Shown: positions 40,061 to 50,951 of the stretch, in pieces
How positions within the stretch are numbered: position 1 is the first letter of the stretch
Layout: each line of letters opens with the position of its first letter
Assembly: GCA_002077065.1 (NCBI GenBank)
Contig: NAJO01000035.1
Span: 124,001-188,000 of the forward strand
Direction: 5' to 3'
Length of the DNA: 64,000 nt
Origin: Cryoendolithus antarcticus
Lineage: Eukaryota; Ascomycota; Dothideomycetes; Cladosporiales; Cladosporiaceae
Position numbers and translations under genes: made by a program
Notes under the pieces: generated by a model
Database searches by the model: none
What the model was told of the DNA's origin: nothing
What the model saw: the letters and a program-made list of their open reading frames with translations, nothing else

Positions 40061-43000
40061 ATGTCTGGCTATGATGAGGATGCCTTGGGGAGTGATGCGC
40101 TGCAGTACAATGTCTTGAAGCAGCGGGTGGACATCGAGGTGGACCTGGCGCGGCAGTCTGTCAAAGGCAGCACTGAGCTCACGATCCAGCCTTTGGTGCG
40201 CAACCTCAAGGAAGTGCGCCTCCACTTTCGCCAGGGCAAGGCGTCCGGCGTACAAGTCAACGGCCTCACGACGAAATGGCAGCACCAGGATCCGTACGCG
40301 AAGATGCGCATGCCTGCGAGGTCTACAGTCGAGCAGCATGGCATGTTGAAGTCGCGCATAGAAGACTACGTGGGGCCTGTGCCAATGCCCAACCTGGTCA
40401 TCTCGCTACCACCGAAGCTGAAAATCCAGGAGATCCAGCTGGATGCGGTGACTGCTATGCCAACGTACGCTGCGACGCCCAGTGTTCAGAAGCAAGAGTC
40501 AGATGCGATGGCGATCCTGGAGACCCCGAATGTATCAGCACTTCAGAGCAGCGCGCAGTTTGCGCCAATCAAGATCTATATCGACTTCGAGGTTCCAGAC
40601 TTTCGGGATGGATTACACTTCGTTGGGTGCAACGACTCCGACCCGCGATATCCATACTTGTACTCGAAGGGAGAGCTTGCGCCGGGCAATACATCTTGCA
40701 TCTTTCCTTGCTTGGACGATATGACCACGAGGTGTGTCTGGGAAATAGCGATAACGTGTTCGCGAACACTGGGCGATGCTTTTCGCGTAGCGCCTGCTGC
40801 GGCTCCTGTTGCTCTCACACAACCTGGCGACGCGGGCAATGATGTTGTTATGCATGATGGTGACGAGCAGGAGTATTCTATTCCACTGGAACCCGTTGAC
40901 ACTGCGCTCGAACTCCTCATAGTCTCTGTGGGGGATATGATCAGCGATATCGTGGACTCAGAAGATGAGAGCAGGCACACAGCAACTTTCAGTGTCGCCG
41001 CAGCCGTCACAGCTCGCCATGTTGGTTTCGCGATTGGACCGTTCGAGCACGTCGACTTGGCTGAGTTCCGGACTGCAGAAGAAGAGGAACGACTCGGTCG
41101 AAGTGCAATCAAGATCGACGCGTACTGTTTGCCCGGTCATGTGGAGGAGCTACGGAACACAGCCTTTCCGATCTCAATGATGGTGGACTACTTTGGAGTT
41201 CAGTTTGGCTCTTTCCCGTTCCCGGACTATCGGATGCTATTCGTGGACGATCTCATACATGACACAGTTCCAGCAGGAGGTCTGACGTTCTGCAGTGCGA
41301 CTCTGTTGTTCCCAGATGACATTCTGGCGCCAATCACTGTGAACACCAAGAAGCTTGTTCGTGCTGTAGCAGATCAGTGGATTGGCGTTAACGTGGTCGC
41401 CAAGACAACAGATGATGAATGGGTTGTAGCTGGCATAGCTGGCTTCATGACTGACATGTTCATCAAGAAATTGTTCGGCGTGAATGAGTACAAGTGGCAT
41501 CAAAAGGTCATGGCCGAGAAGATATACGAGCTGGACGTCGAGCGGCCGTCCCTCGAATTGCTCGGCAGACTGCTGCACTACGACCCTACTATACGCGAAT
41601 TCGTCAACATGAAGTCCTCCATGGTTCTTGCGATTCTCGACCGACGCCTGCTGAAAGCTAGTAACTCCACAGGCGTCACTCGAGTCATCAACAAGATCTT
41701 CTTAAATGCCAAGACGGGTACACTCAACAACGGGGAGCTGACGAAGGATGACTTTCAGCGAACTGCCGAGAGACTCGGCCATAGCAAGCTCGAGCCTTTC
41801 TTCCGTCAGTGGGTCCAAGGCGCGGGCTGTCCGATCTTCGACGTCAAGCAGCGCTTCAATAAGAAGAAGCTCGTCGTTGAGATGACCATCACCCAGCGAC
41901 AGACCGAGCGTCTGACGAAGCCTGCGTTCCAGCCAAGCAACTTCATGCGCGAAGTCAAAGAAGACATTGGATCCGTCTGGGCGCCTGAGCCTCAAGCAGT
42001 CTTTACTGGGCCGATGACAGTCCGCATCCACGAGGCTGATGGCACACCCTATGAGCACATAATAGATATCAAGGAACATGTCACCAAGCTTGACATCCCG
42101 TACAACACAAAATACAAGCGACTCAAGCGCTCACGGCGGCAGAAGGAGCGGAACCAGCAGAAGGACAACCATGGAGACGCTGGCGAAGGTGGCGAAGATG
42201 CTCTTATTTACTGCCTCGGCGACATTTTGGAGACTGCTGAAGAAGTGGAAGAGTGGAAGCTCAAGGATTGGACACCAGAAGATGAAAATCTCATGGGCCA
42301 AGAAAGCTACGAGTGGATTCGCATGGACACTGACTTCGAATGGCTTGGAAAGATCCACTTACAGATGCCAATGTACATGTACGTCAGTCAGCTGCAGCAG
42401 GACAGGGATCTTGTTGCGCAGTACGAGAGTGTCAATTACATTGCAGACTGCGGCGCGTACCAGACGAGCATGAGTGTCATGCTCAGAGCTCTGATGGACA
42501 AACGCTACTTCCACGGCATCCGGACTCTCGCAGCGAAAGCTATTGCAGAGACTGGGCGAGACCGACTGCGAGATGTTGGCATGTTCATGCTCGAGAAGGC
42601 GTTTAGCTCAATGTTCTGCTTCGAGGGCAAGACCATGACACGACCGAACGACTGGTCTGATCGAGTCAACTTCATCTTGCAATGCGCGATCCCACAAGCT
42701 ATGGTCAAGCTGCGAGATGACGAGGGCAAGGTGCCAATGGCCGTGCGGCGCTTCTTCGTGGACAAGCTAAAGTTCAACGACAATTCGAACAACGAGTGTT
42801 CGGATGCACACTACATTGCCACTCTGATGCGGTGTCTCGCACAGTCACTGGTCATCTCGCATCGAAAAAAGCAGCCAACGTATGACTTCGAATTCGGGGA
42901 CCATGATCCAATGCCAATCGATGAGGTGGATCATGATGCAGACTTCGAGCAAGAGGCGTTCGCCGAGATTGAGCGCTATCGCCGCATCGACGAGTGGATT

Positions 43001-44569
43001 TCGTCATACCAAAACATCTACTCGACCACCGCGATCGAGTGCTTGCAGATGCTCACGAAGGTGGGAATAGTCAAGGACAAGGTGAAGGAGTTGCTTTCCT
43101 ACACGCGAGCTGAGAACGCGGAAAATGTCCGCATAGCTGCCTTCGAGTGCTTAATCGATATTGGCACTACGAGGAAGATGACAATGATGGCTTACCTCTT
43201 GCGATCGCTGGAAGAGGCACATTCGCCAGCGTTCCGTGCGAGGCTTCTAGCTTGCTTCGGCGTCGCTCTGGGACACATCGCTATTGGCGACGATGATGAG
43301 GAAGCCGGCGGCGTCAACGGCGCTGCTGATGGCGGACTTATCGTCGAGCAAGCCATGAGCAGCGAGGCGAGACATCTGGCGTTGACGAGGAAGCTATCTC
43401 CAGACGGTGCATTGAAGGCACTGAAGCTCGCACTGCAAGGAGAGGCAAGCTTCGCAGATGCCCTATGGTCAGCGGCTACATCTGACACTCTCTCTGTCGA
43501 TGAAGTGGCGGCCATCGCTGACATCGCTGCGCTGGTGTTCGAGCCTAAGACCAGTCTGACCCTCAGTCTGAAGTTGCCCAGGAAGTACCACGCAACGAAT
43601 CTGGGCGGAGGCAAGATCAAATTCGTCGCCGATGGACCATACCGCACATCTCCTGTCACGCCCCTGCCTCATGAAGAATGGGAGCGTATGCAGCAGCACG
43701 AGCTGAAATACACTGGAAGGGTTGGTCCAGACAGTAGGGCTGTGGTCAAGGCTGAGCCGACGCCGCCACCGGCTGAAGACAAGGCTGCGGTATTACGCGC
43801 GCAGATCGCACAAATCGAGGAGGCGCAGAAGCGGCAGCGAGCTCTCGAGCGAGCGAACATGGCACCGCCTGCGTCGCCTGCCCTCCCAACCCCAACGGGC
43901 GAGAAGCCAAAGATCAAAATTGGCATCAAGCGCAGCGCTTCGGTCCTTGAAGAGGCTGCGAAACCTCTTAAGCGCCAGCAGACGCCGAGTCATCACGTCG
44001 GCAGCCCAATGTCCGCACGCGGTAGTCCCGCTGCTCTGTCAAAGGGCCGCCGTAGCTCGACGCCTGGGTCTGTGGCTTCGGCTGGAAACAAGGCTGAGAA
44101 GCGTCGTATCGTCACCCTGAAGTTTGGTAAGATGGCTGCGGGAAGGCTGGCGACGATATTGGCTTCATCGCCGAAGAGTAAAGCTACAGCAGCAAGACGC
44201 CCAAGCTTTGAGCATTCTCACGCCAACTCGGCCTTGGTCAGTCCATCGCTTCCCGTCGCACCGGCTGCACCCGCATGGAACCCTGGAGCCTTCAGATCTT
44301 TCGATTTAATTGACTCTGCTCCACCTGCCGAGATGATGTTCAGTCCAACCGACATGACGCCAGATACGATCTCGGGATCTGTAGCTGGGTTCCGGCCGTT
44401 GTCCGCAGACGATGCAGCGGTGATGAGTCCCTCGGAGGGTGTGGTAGCGGCATCGGGTAGTGCAGTAGGGGCGGGCATGAATGGCAGCGTAGGTGAATCG
44501 ATGCCGCCGCCACCCAAGAAGAAGTTCACGTTAAAGCTGGGTGTGCGGAAGTCGAGCGAAAGTGCCTAG
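40061..44569 (+). CDS. TAF2: TFIID subunit 2 (TAF2)
   Basis: A single 1502-aa exon starting at ATG 40061 (MSGYDEDALGSDALQYNVLK). It is a TFIID subunit that helps contact core promoter DNA. It has an M1-aminopeptidase-like fold: LHFVGCNDSDPRYPYLYSKG near residue 185 and VAGIAGFMTDMFIKKLFG near 455. The position of the zinc-binding HExxH in true peptidases is here RAVAD at about residue 434 (LVRAVADQWIG), so there is no protease activity, as known for TAF2. HEAT-like helical repeats follow to about residue 1170. The last 330 residues are low-complexity, basic and disordered with repeated KKKFTLKLG / RRIVTLKFG segments. Confidence 0.95.
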   Translation: MSGYDEDALGSDALQYNVLKQRVDIEVDLARQSVKGSTELTIQPLVRNLKEVRLHFRQGKASGVQVNGLTTKWQHQDPYAKMRMPARSTVEQHGMLKSRIEDYVGPVPMPNLVISLPPKLKIQEIQLDAVTAMPTYAATPSVQKQESDAMAILETPNVSALQSSAQFAPIKIYIDFEVPDFRDGLHFVGCNDSDPRYPYLYSKGELAPGNTSCIFPCLDDMTTRCVWEIAITCSRTLGDAFRVAPAAAPVALTQPGDAGNDVVMHDGDEQEYSIPLEPVDTALELLIVSVGDMISDIVDSEDESRHTATFSVAAAVTARHVGFAIGPFEHVDLAEFRTAEEEERLGRSAIKIDAYCLPGHVEELRNTAFPISMMVDYFGVQFGSFPFPDYRMLFVDDLIHDTVPAGGLTFCSATLLFPDDILAPITVNTKKLVRAVADQWIGVNVVAKTTDDEWVVAGIAGFMTDMFIKKLFGVNEYKWHQKVMAEKIYELDVERPSLELLGRLLHYDPTIREFVNMKSSMVLAILDRRLLKASNSTGVTRVINKIFLNAKTGTLNNGELTKDDFQRTAERLGHSKLEPFFRQWVQGAGCPIFDVKQRFNKKKLVVEMTITQRQTERLTKPAFQPSNFMREVKEDIGSVWAPEPQAVFTGPMTVRIHEADGTPYEHIIDIKEHVTKLDIPYNTKYKRLKRSRRQKERNQQKDNHGDAGEGGEDALIYCLGDILETAEEVEEWKLKDWTPEDENLMGQESYEWIRMDTDFEWLGKIHLQMPMYMYVSQLQQDRDLVAQYESVNYIADCGAYQTSMSVMLRALMDKRYFHGIRTLAAKAIAETGRDRLRDVGMFMLEKAFSSMFCFEGKTMTRPNDWSDRVNFILQCAIPQAMVKLRDDEGKVPMAVRRFFVDKLKFNDNSNNECSDAHYIATLMRCLAQSLVISHRKKQPTYDFEFGDHDPMPIDEVDHDADFEQEAFAEIERYRRIDEWISSYQNIYSTTAIECLQMLTKVGIVKDKVKELLSYTRAENAENVRIAAFECLIDIGTTRKMTMMAYLLRSLEEAHSPAFRARLLACFGVALGHIAIGDDDEEAGGVNGAADGGLIVEQAMSSEARHLALTRKLSPDGALKALKLALQGEASFADALWSAATSDTLSVDEVAAIADIAALVFEPKTSLTLSLKLPRKYHATNLGGGKIKFVADGPYRTSPVTPLPHEEWERMQQHELKYTGRVGPDSRAVVKAEPTPPPAEDKAAVLRAQIAQIEEAQKRQRALERANMAPPASPALPTPTGEKPKIKIGIKRSASVLEEAAKPLKRQQTPSHHVGSPMSARGSPAALSKGRRSSTPGSVASAGNKAEKRRIVTLKFGKMAAGRLATILASSPKSKATAARRPSFEHSHANSALVSPSLPVAPAAPAWNPGAFRSFDLIDSAPPAEMMFSPTDMTPDTISGSVAGFRPLSADDAAVMSPSEGVVAASGSAVGAGMNGSVGESMPPPPKKKFTLKLGVRKSSESA

Positions 44570-45237
44570 AGCTGGACATGAAGGTGTTGGCCGACTTGAA
44601 TTCTCGGGATCGCGATGCTAGGCGATAGCGCGTCAGCTGCTTTGAAGACGGAGTCAGGGCGAGTTAGGAAGCTCAGGCACTATGAGGGGCGACAATTCGT
44701 TGCAGGGTGGCGAGACATGTACAAGAGCGAGGCGGAAGGGCGGAACAACGAGGAATATTTCATGACATTAGCGAGGAGTTGGGGACAGACAGAAATCCAG
44801 AGCAGGCGGCCAAGCCGATGAGCTTGAGTTACGTCTATGTACTATAACGTATGATGAGTTGGTTACATCAATGGATCGACTGCAAAGCTAGGATAACTCG
44901 CCGTATCCATGCACCGTCTAAAATACTCTATCGAAGTGTAGTTTGCAGGGATGAATTCCGAGTCCGTTCCTGCATGTCAGCATTTAGCTACCGTGCAGCG
45001 GAACTTCAGCCGCAGATGCTGAACGAGCAGACTTCGGGGAATGTGAGCGCATAAGCATTCTCACTCTCCTCATCGTTGCGTCTTTGTAGACCGAGTCAAT
45101 TGTCCTGGAGGCGAGACCGACGACGAGAGACCCACGTCGCTGCAGAGGTCCTACCAAGTCTCGACACGCCGCAATTTGTCATCGATTGCTTAGATCGCAC
45201 GTAGTCCACTGACCGCCGCAATCACACCCAGCACGAA
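44570..45237. other. Intergenic region
   Basis: 668 bp downstream of TAF2 and upstream of the regulator-like gene. No gene or RNA seen. Confidence 0.5.
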
Positions 45238-46962
45238 ATGGCTACCCGAACACTCACGACGCTGGACAATCGATCTGGTCTACAAAGCAACGTCGGTCGG
45301 CGGCGCGTTCCTGCGGCCAATGGCATCACATTCATCGATGTTTCTCAGGTCAAGCGGAAAAGGCGCCGACAGATGACCCCGGGCGAAAAGCTGGAGTACC
45401 GAGAACGACGCTTACTAAAGTCTTGCCCAAAGTGCACGAAGCAGAAGCGGAGATGTCGACATGATTCGATTGCTAATACAGCCACCACATCGGAGCGGTG
45501 GACCTCGAGCTCTGAGGATGACCCTAGCCGCCCGAAAAGGAGAGTGCAGGATACTCAGGTCTCCAATCACATCAACTTTTCGATCTTGGACTTGAGGCAG
45601 CCATTGGAAAGTTCTGTGGATAATTCCACCGCAACAGAACGACAAATCTCAATGCCGGCCAAGCCACGCCACACGAACGACCATTGGGGCAACCACATCC
45701 ACAACTTCCGGCTCAACATCCCCCGCAACCTCCAAGGCGCAACAGGCTGCTACGCCGAAGTCGCGCCCCAAATCCTCAACGGCGCAGCCTGGTCAGGCGT
45801 ATTGCACACCTGGTTTCGATTCGCGCCCCAACGCCTCGGCCACTCGCGGTGCTTCGACCTGACGGTCGCAGCGCTGTTAACAATATACCACTACCAGCGT
45901 GGCACCAACGGTGTCGTACTCACAGACTGCTATCGCTCACTACAAGTTGCTCTGCCCGCGATCCGACGTGCAACCGAGTCTGAGGATCAGCGTTGGGATG
46001 ATCTGACGCTGGCGAGTATTGCTGCTATCTACTCTTGCCAGCCGGGGAAGGCGGAGGAGAAGGTTCTCTCGAATGCGCATTTGAATGGGTTGATGAGTAT
46101 GCTCACGTTAAGGGCGAGGCACGGGCCTACGACGGAGTTTGCAATGCTGGTTTGTGATTTCTATATGTGCGACACTTATCTCGTATCGTGCATACGCGGA
46201 ATTGCGTCGCCATTGGAAGAGGTTGAGGAGGAGTACTGTCAGCCTGAGCATGAGGTGAGGGTATCAACGCCATCTGGGGACTTGAGAGCGCATGGCAACA
46301 AGCTCAGCATCCGGCTGCCGAGACTTGTGCTGCTCGTCCGTGCTGCGACGAGGACTGATGCCGGACCGAAGACGGCTACTGCGGCGCTGAAGAGCGCGGA
46401 GAGTCTTTCGAAGCACTTCGAGTACTCGGTCGCCCGTAGCCTGTACCCAAGCGTACAAGCTATCGACTTACTTCAAGCAAAGTCTCCCGGATCCAATTGG
46501 CTTACGATCGTCCAGCCAGACCTGGCAGACTTGACGGCGAGACTGCATTACTGGCACACTCGCATTGCACTACTTCGAATGTGCATCCGTCTCGAAAGCG
46601 CACACCCAGACGTGTATCCTCAGTACAACTTGCCCGACCCCATCTCAGCGCTGTCAGAGCTTCGTAGGATCTACAATGACGTCCTCATAGCGATGTACTT
46701 CGTACGACTGCCGTGGTGCTACCTACAGCGAAGAGTCTTCCTACAAGCGCTGCTGATGTGCTGGGGCGCATTGCGGAGCGGTGACTTGGGACCTGCTCCG
46801 CTTGAACACCTCAAAGTGGAGGAGGCCTGGCTGTTAGCGAGAATGCACGAGATCCTCACGCCATTTGTCATGATACACCTGTCTGCAGAGGACTTGGACG
46901 AGGCGGCCGGGGTCTTCGTTGGGGAGAAGATAGCGGGAAGGTTCAAGGAGTTGTTTGATTGA
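45238..46962 (+). CDS. Putative fungal transcription regulator with a partial zinc-cluster motif
   Basis: A single 574-aa exon. A basic N-terminal block (KRKRRR near residue 40, YRERRLLKSC) runs into CPKCTKQKRRC at about residues 62-72. This has the spacing of the first half of a Zn2Cys6 cluster (C-x2-C-x6-C), but the second three cysteines are missing; instead a Ser/Thr-rich disordered stretch follows. Residues 150-570 are helical, with segments such as CFDLTVAALLTIYHYQRG that recall the regulatory middle domain of fungal transcription factors. DNA binding is plausible but unproven. Target pathway unknown. Confidence 0.6.
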   Translation: MATRTLTTLDNRSGLQSNVGRRRVPAANGITFIDVSQVKRKRRRQMTPGEKLEYRERRLLKSCPKCTKQKRRCRHDSIANTATTSERWTSSSEDDPSRPKRRVQDTQVSNHINFSILDLRQPLESSVDNSTATERQISMPAKPRHTNDHWGNHIHNFRLNIPRNLQGATGCYAEVAPQILNGAAWSGVLHTWFRFAPQRLGHSRCFDLTVAALLTIYHYQRGTNGVVLTDCYRSLQVALPAIRRATESEDQRWDDLTLASIAAIYSCQPGKAEEKVLSNAHLNGLMSMLTLRARHGPTTEFAMLVCDFYMCDTYLVSCIRGIASPLEEVEEEYCQPEHEVRVSTPSGDLRAHGNKLSIRLPRLVLLVRAATRTDAGPKTATAALKSAESLSKHFEYSVARSLYPSVQAIDLLQAKSPGSNWLTIVQPDLADLTARLHYWHTRIALLRMCIRLESAHPDVYPQYNLPDPISALSELRRIYNDVLIAMYFVRLPWCYLQRRVFLQALLMCWGALRSGDLGPAPLEHLKVEEAWLLARMHEILTPFVMIHLSAEDLDEAAGVFVGEKIAGRFKELFD

Positions 46963-47207
46963 TGCTCGAATTGGCACAAGATAGATCATAGACAGGGAGA
47001 CTCTGCATACCAGATCAGTGGCTTTGCCAGCGGCATGCTGTTGCATGTTGTATGAGCGAGATATGTGTCCGACGCATCACGGACAGGAAGTGTAGTGTTC
47101 CCAAAAGGGAAGGCACGAAGTTCTGGTTCGCACTTGCCCTCCCAATGCGAATTTCTCGCCTGTGTATACTGGGTAACTATATTTACATATCGAGAGATTT
47201 TGAGTAA
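46963..47207. other. Intergenic region upstream of tRNA-Ile
   Basis: 245 bp with no gene. Contains AT-rich sequence immediately 5' of the tRNA (tatatttacatatcgagag), a usual context for Pol III genes. Confidence 0.45.
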
Positions 47208-47281
47208 GTCTGGTTAGCTCAGTTGGTTAGAGCGTGGTGCTAATAACGCCAAGGTCGCGAGTTCGACCCTCGTACTGGACA
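47208..47281 (+). tRNA. tRNA-Ile (anticodon AAT)
   Basis: The 74-nt sequence folds into a full cloverleaf. The acceptor stem pairs GTCTGGT with ACTGGAC. The D-arm contains GCTC..GAGC (A-box region), the anticodon stem pairs TGGTG with CGCCA around loop CTAATAA, and the T-stem pairs GCGAG with CTCGT around TTCGACC. The anticodon read from the loop is AAT (Ile). There is no intron. A TTTT run at 47313-47316 is a likely Pol III terminator. CCA is not encoded, as expected in eukaryotes. Confidence 0.96.
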
Positions 47282-47613
47282 TGAAGCACGAATGATCCGC
47301 ATGAAACCAACCTTTTGCAGGTTTCGATGGTGTGGCGGAGTCGCTTTGCCGCCGAGCTGGGCTAATACAATTAAGCAGAGGCGAAGAGGTCTCGAAGCAG
47401 GTCAGCGAGCGAATCTTGAGAGGAAACCCACGGACAGCAAACGACGCTGTTGCTGAGTACTGTCTAAGCAACAATTCTGCAACGACTGGATCTATGGCTG
47501 TGGGATACTGCCGCAAGTAAGTTCCTGAGGTTGTAGGGAAACCGATATTGATGGGAAGCCATGATCGTTGACGATACATCATAGCTTGGGTAGCAACCTG
47601 TATGGTCGCGATC
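47282..47613. other. Intergenic region downstream of tRNA-Ile
   Basis: 332 bp to the 3' end of the Sel1-repeat gene. Apart from the TTTT terminator nothing is recognised. Confidence 0.5.
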
Positions 47614-50098
47614 CTACTTCTCCTTCTTCCGTCCCCATATTGACCGCCCTCTCGATCGTCCCGTAGACGCGCCATCCTTCTCATGCGCAGCCTTGGCGAT
47701 GTCTTTCACGTCTTTCATATCCTTCGCCAGGAAGTTCTCGAAGCGCTTACTCTCCCCGTCCTTCTCAGGCGTATTCCGCGCTGAAGTCGAGTCTGTAGAA
47801 TCCATGTACTTGGACTTGTAGATCCTGCAAGGGTCCGTCAGCAAAATCTCACCGAGTGGGCTTGGAGGTTACGAGCACTCACCAGCTATTCCCCGCCATA
47901 CTCATCCCACCCTCCTCCGCTCTCCGATAAAGCGCCGCAGCCTTCTTCAAATCCTTCCGACATCCCACACCGCGAGTATAGCAGTAGCCGGCTTCGGCCA
48001 GCGCATCCGCATCGCCCCAGTTCCCAGCGAGCTCGAAGCACTGCACCGCCAGCGGCTTATCCTTACTACAGCCCCAGCCATTCATATAGCTGATGCCGAG
48101 CTCATATATCGCAAGCGCAAACTGCGCTTTCCGCTTCCTTCGCTCTTGCGCAGCGGCAGGCGAGGCGTCTGCAGCAGGGAGATCAGAGGAGTCAGCCATT
48201 TCGAGGGAGGAGGAAGCGATGGCTTTGCGGAGCCAGATGACGCCTTCTTCTTGACTGGGCCTCATACCCCAGCCGTGGCGGCAGGCGAGGGCGTAAAGTA
48301 GCATTGCGGTTGGCAAACCGGCTTTGGCGGCGAGGCGGAGGTGGTAGGTTGACTTTTGCAGGGCGCCGGAGCTGTGGGCTTGGATGCCTATTTCGAGGTG
48401 TTGATCGGGCGTCAGCTCTGCGGAGGGCACGCGGGTGTGTAGGGGAAGATTTGCGCGGATTGTGGCGTCGGTTGATTGGGAGAGGATTGATGGCGTTGGA
48501 TGGTGGTTTGAACGTGGAGGCGTGGCATTCTGGGCAGGTAGCCCGGGGAGCAGATCTTCGGTTGTGTCGCGTTGATCGAGTGCTGGGACGGGTGACTGCG
48601 CAGCTGCTTGCGAAGGTTGTGATCGTTCGGGTGTGACAGCTCGAATCGTTGGCTTCGCGGTCGGACTCGTCTCGCGCTCAGTACGATCCGCACCGTTTCC
48701 AGCGTCGTCCCAGCTGAATTGTTTCTCGATCCATGAAGCCCGCTGCTCAGCACTCGATCGCTGCACCGCTCGCCCTCGCGGCAGCGAAAACCTCCTGTTC
48801 GCTTGCGCTTCCGGCTGCGGTAGAGGTACTCCCGAGAAGTACTCACCAGCTACGTGTTCCAGCTCGCTCGGTGTCGGCACATTTGCATATGGTGTGAGCA
48901 CGCCATCATGTGATGACTGTCTCGACGCTCCTCCACCCGAATCGGACGAGATGACACTGCCGTTACTCATAGCCGTCACAGCCGGAGGCCTCGATGCGGA
49001 GTCGCCAGATGGCCTGCTACCATCGAAGGACCGCTTGCTCTCAATTGATCGCCTCGCGCCACCCAGCGATGGCCGGCTTCCATGGCTGCTGAGTGGGCGC
49101 GAAAAGTTGAATAACGGCCTTGGCAGCTGTGTAGGGTCATTCAGCGAGCACTCCGAAGTCATAGATGGCGAGCGCTGTGCCGTACGCATGAAATGCGAGA
49201 ACGGCGAATGTGGTCGCGACTTCGCGCTGCTTCCAGAGAACTTCCGCAACTCAGACGTAGCCTGTACCCCTCGTGCAGAAGCAGCGTCGTCATCGCCGCC
49301 ATCTTGCATGACTGAGCGAATGCTCTTCATGCTCCTGGGCGACTTCGGGAAGCCGGGCGATCGAGGTGGAAGTAGCCCATTGTTAGACCTCGTCGAGCCA
49401 TTCGTCAACGTCCTAGGATGAGATGTCGACTGCAGCGAATCGTAGCTGCTTGTCAGACTCGGTAGCTGCGGCGACGGCGCCTCAATATTGACCATACTCG
49501 GATCCACAGGCTCTGGCGACGCAGCCCTAGGTGCGCCAAAGTAATCGCTCGCCACCTGTGGCTGCTTCAATAAATTCCCTTGCTCCTCACTCGCATCGTA
49601 GAACGTCCTGTGCCCTGACAAATCCGGCACAGCAGGCACATCCATCATGCTGATCCTCTCCAGCAACGGGTAGAAGCTCTTGGGTCGCCTCCCCTCATCA
49701 TCTCCACCCCTCGTCACAGGTCTGTTGCCGTCCTCGTCATTGCCCCTGGTCATTGGCCTCTGACCGTCGCCGTCTTCCTCCTCCACATCGCTCATCCCTC
49801 CACTGGCACTTCTCGCAAAGTACTCCGGCCTGTTGGCCAACGTGCGCGCGACATCGCCATGTGGTAAGCGGCTTAGTCGCCTGCCTGCTTGCGCTTCATC
49901 TTCGAACTTCTTCGCTAGAAGGCGCGATTGCAGGGCGAATGCGTCCAAAGGTGAGAGAGCGGGAGGAACTTCTCCGGCTCGCGGCGAGGGGAGATCGAGC
50001 TGGAAGTTTGGGAAGCGAGGAGGAGGGAGCGGGGCGTTGTTGTCCGAGGGGTGGTGGGTGCTAGAGGCAAGGCTGAGGTTTGCTGGTCGAGGCCCCAT
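47614..50098 (-). CDS. Sel1-repeat protein with long disordered N-terminus (Nif1/Dsf2-like)
   Basis: Exon 1 is 50098-47883 and exon 2 is 47824-47614 (58-nt intron, GTGAGT donor), giving 808 aa. Residues 1-540 are Ser/Pro/Arg-rich and disordered with many possible phosphosites. The Sel1-repeat region covers about residues 555-740: HLRLAAKAGLPTAMLLYALA, GVIWLRKAIASSS, YELGISYMNGWGCSKDKPLA and GYCYTRGVGCRKDLKKAA are recognisable repeats. The short second exon adds a basic tail ending GRKKEK. Sel1 repeats are protein-interaction superhelices. The layout resembles fungal Nif1 (mitotic inhibitor) and Dsf2 proteins, or distantly Skt5/Chs4; I favour the Nif1/Dsf2 group only loosely. Confidence 0.85.
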
Positions 50099-50951
50099 CG
50101 TGGGCGGTGGTACGAAGGAGATGGTCGTTCTTTCCGTTCATTCATCCAGGTCGCGTGCTTGCCCTTCTGGTCGCCAGTAAATGCTGTCTTCACTCCTCCA
50201 GCTGATCCTTCCAAACGAGTGTGTCTTGTCTTTCCTCAATGCAGCACGCAAATCTCATTCCCTACTTCTCAACACTCGCAGAACATGCAGACCGCAGCAA
50301 ACACAGCCTTCTCTACCTCAGGAGTCTTCTCGGCCGTCAAATCACCTTCACGCCATCTCGTGTTTCACCCAATCAGGCACCGTCTCACATGCTGCAGGGT
50401 CTTGGCAAGACCCCTGAACCGCTCATGCAGATCTTTGCGGAGCCGCGCTTAAACTTTCCGACCTCGTAAACTTCCGACGTCTTGCGTGCTGACGCCCGGC
50501 CGTTTCGCGTGGCTTGCTATTCTTGGCGCGGAGCGCCGAGGGTGGCCGATGTAGGAGCGGTGACTATATGACTGCGATACGAGACATATGTGAATGCGGT
50601 GCAGGCAAGCTTCGCGAGGATCGGACTTTGAGAGAATGCCGTGGGGTTGAATGGGAACTTCATGGCGCGGTTGGATTCATATGGTGCTGTGCGGAGACAT
50701 CGAAACAAGCGTTCTCAAGCTGGCGGGCTGCCCAAACAACTGGCGAGAGAAGAACATAGCCCAGTCCACGGCGCGGATTATGTTCTGCAAGATGGACTAC
50801 TTTTACCTCTTGGCACATCGCTGTCGGTGTCTCTCCCAAACTGCCTACGACTGATGAAGCTGCTATGCGTTACAGCGAAGTCACAGACTCGGAGAGGCAC
50901 ACGATTGATTGGGCCCATTGACGTAGCCCACTCCCTTCATCGCTCACGTGC
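50099..50951. other. Intergenic region, no gene supported
   Basis: 853 bp upstream of the Sel1 gene and downstream of the SAS4 gene. A 182-codon open frame from 50641 runs into the SAS4 coding region in antisense and has no domain; not called. Confidence 0.5.

Noticed and set aside
48633..49421. 262-codon open frame on the plus strand
   Set aside because: Antisense to the disordered part of the Sel1-repeat gene; composition mirrors that gene and has no domain.
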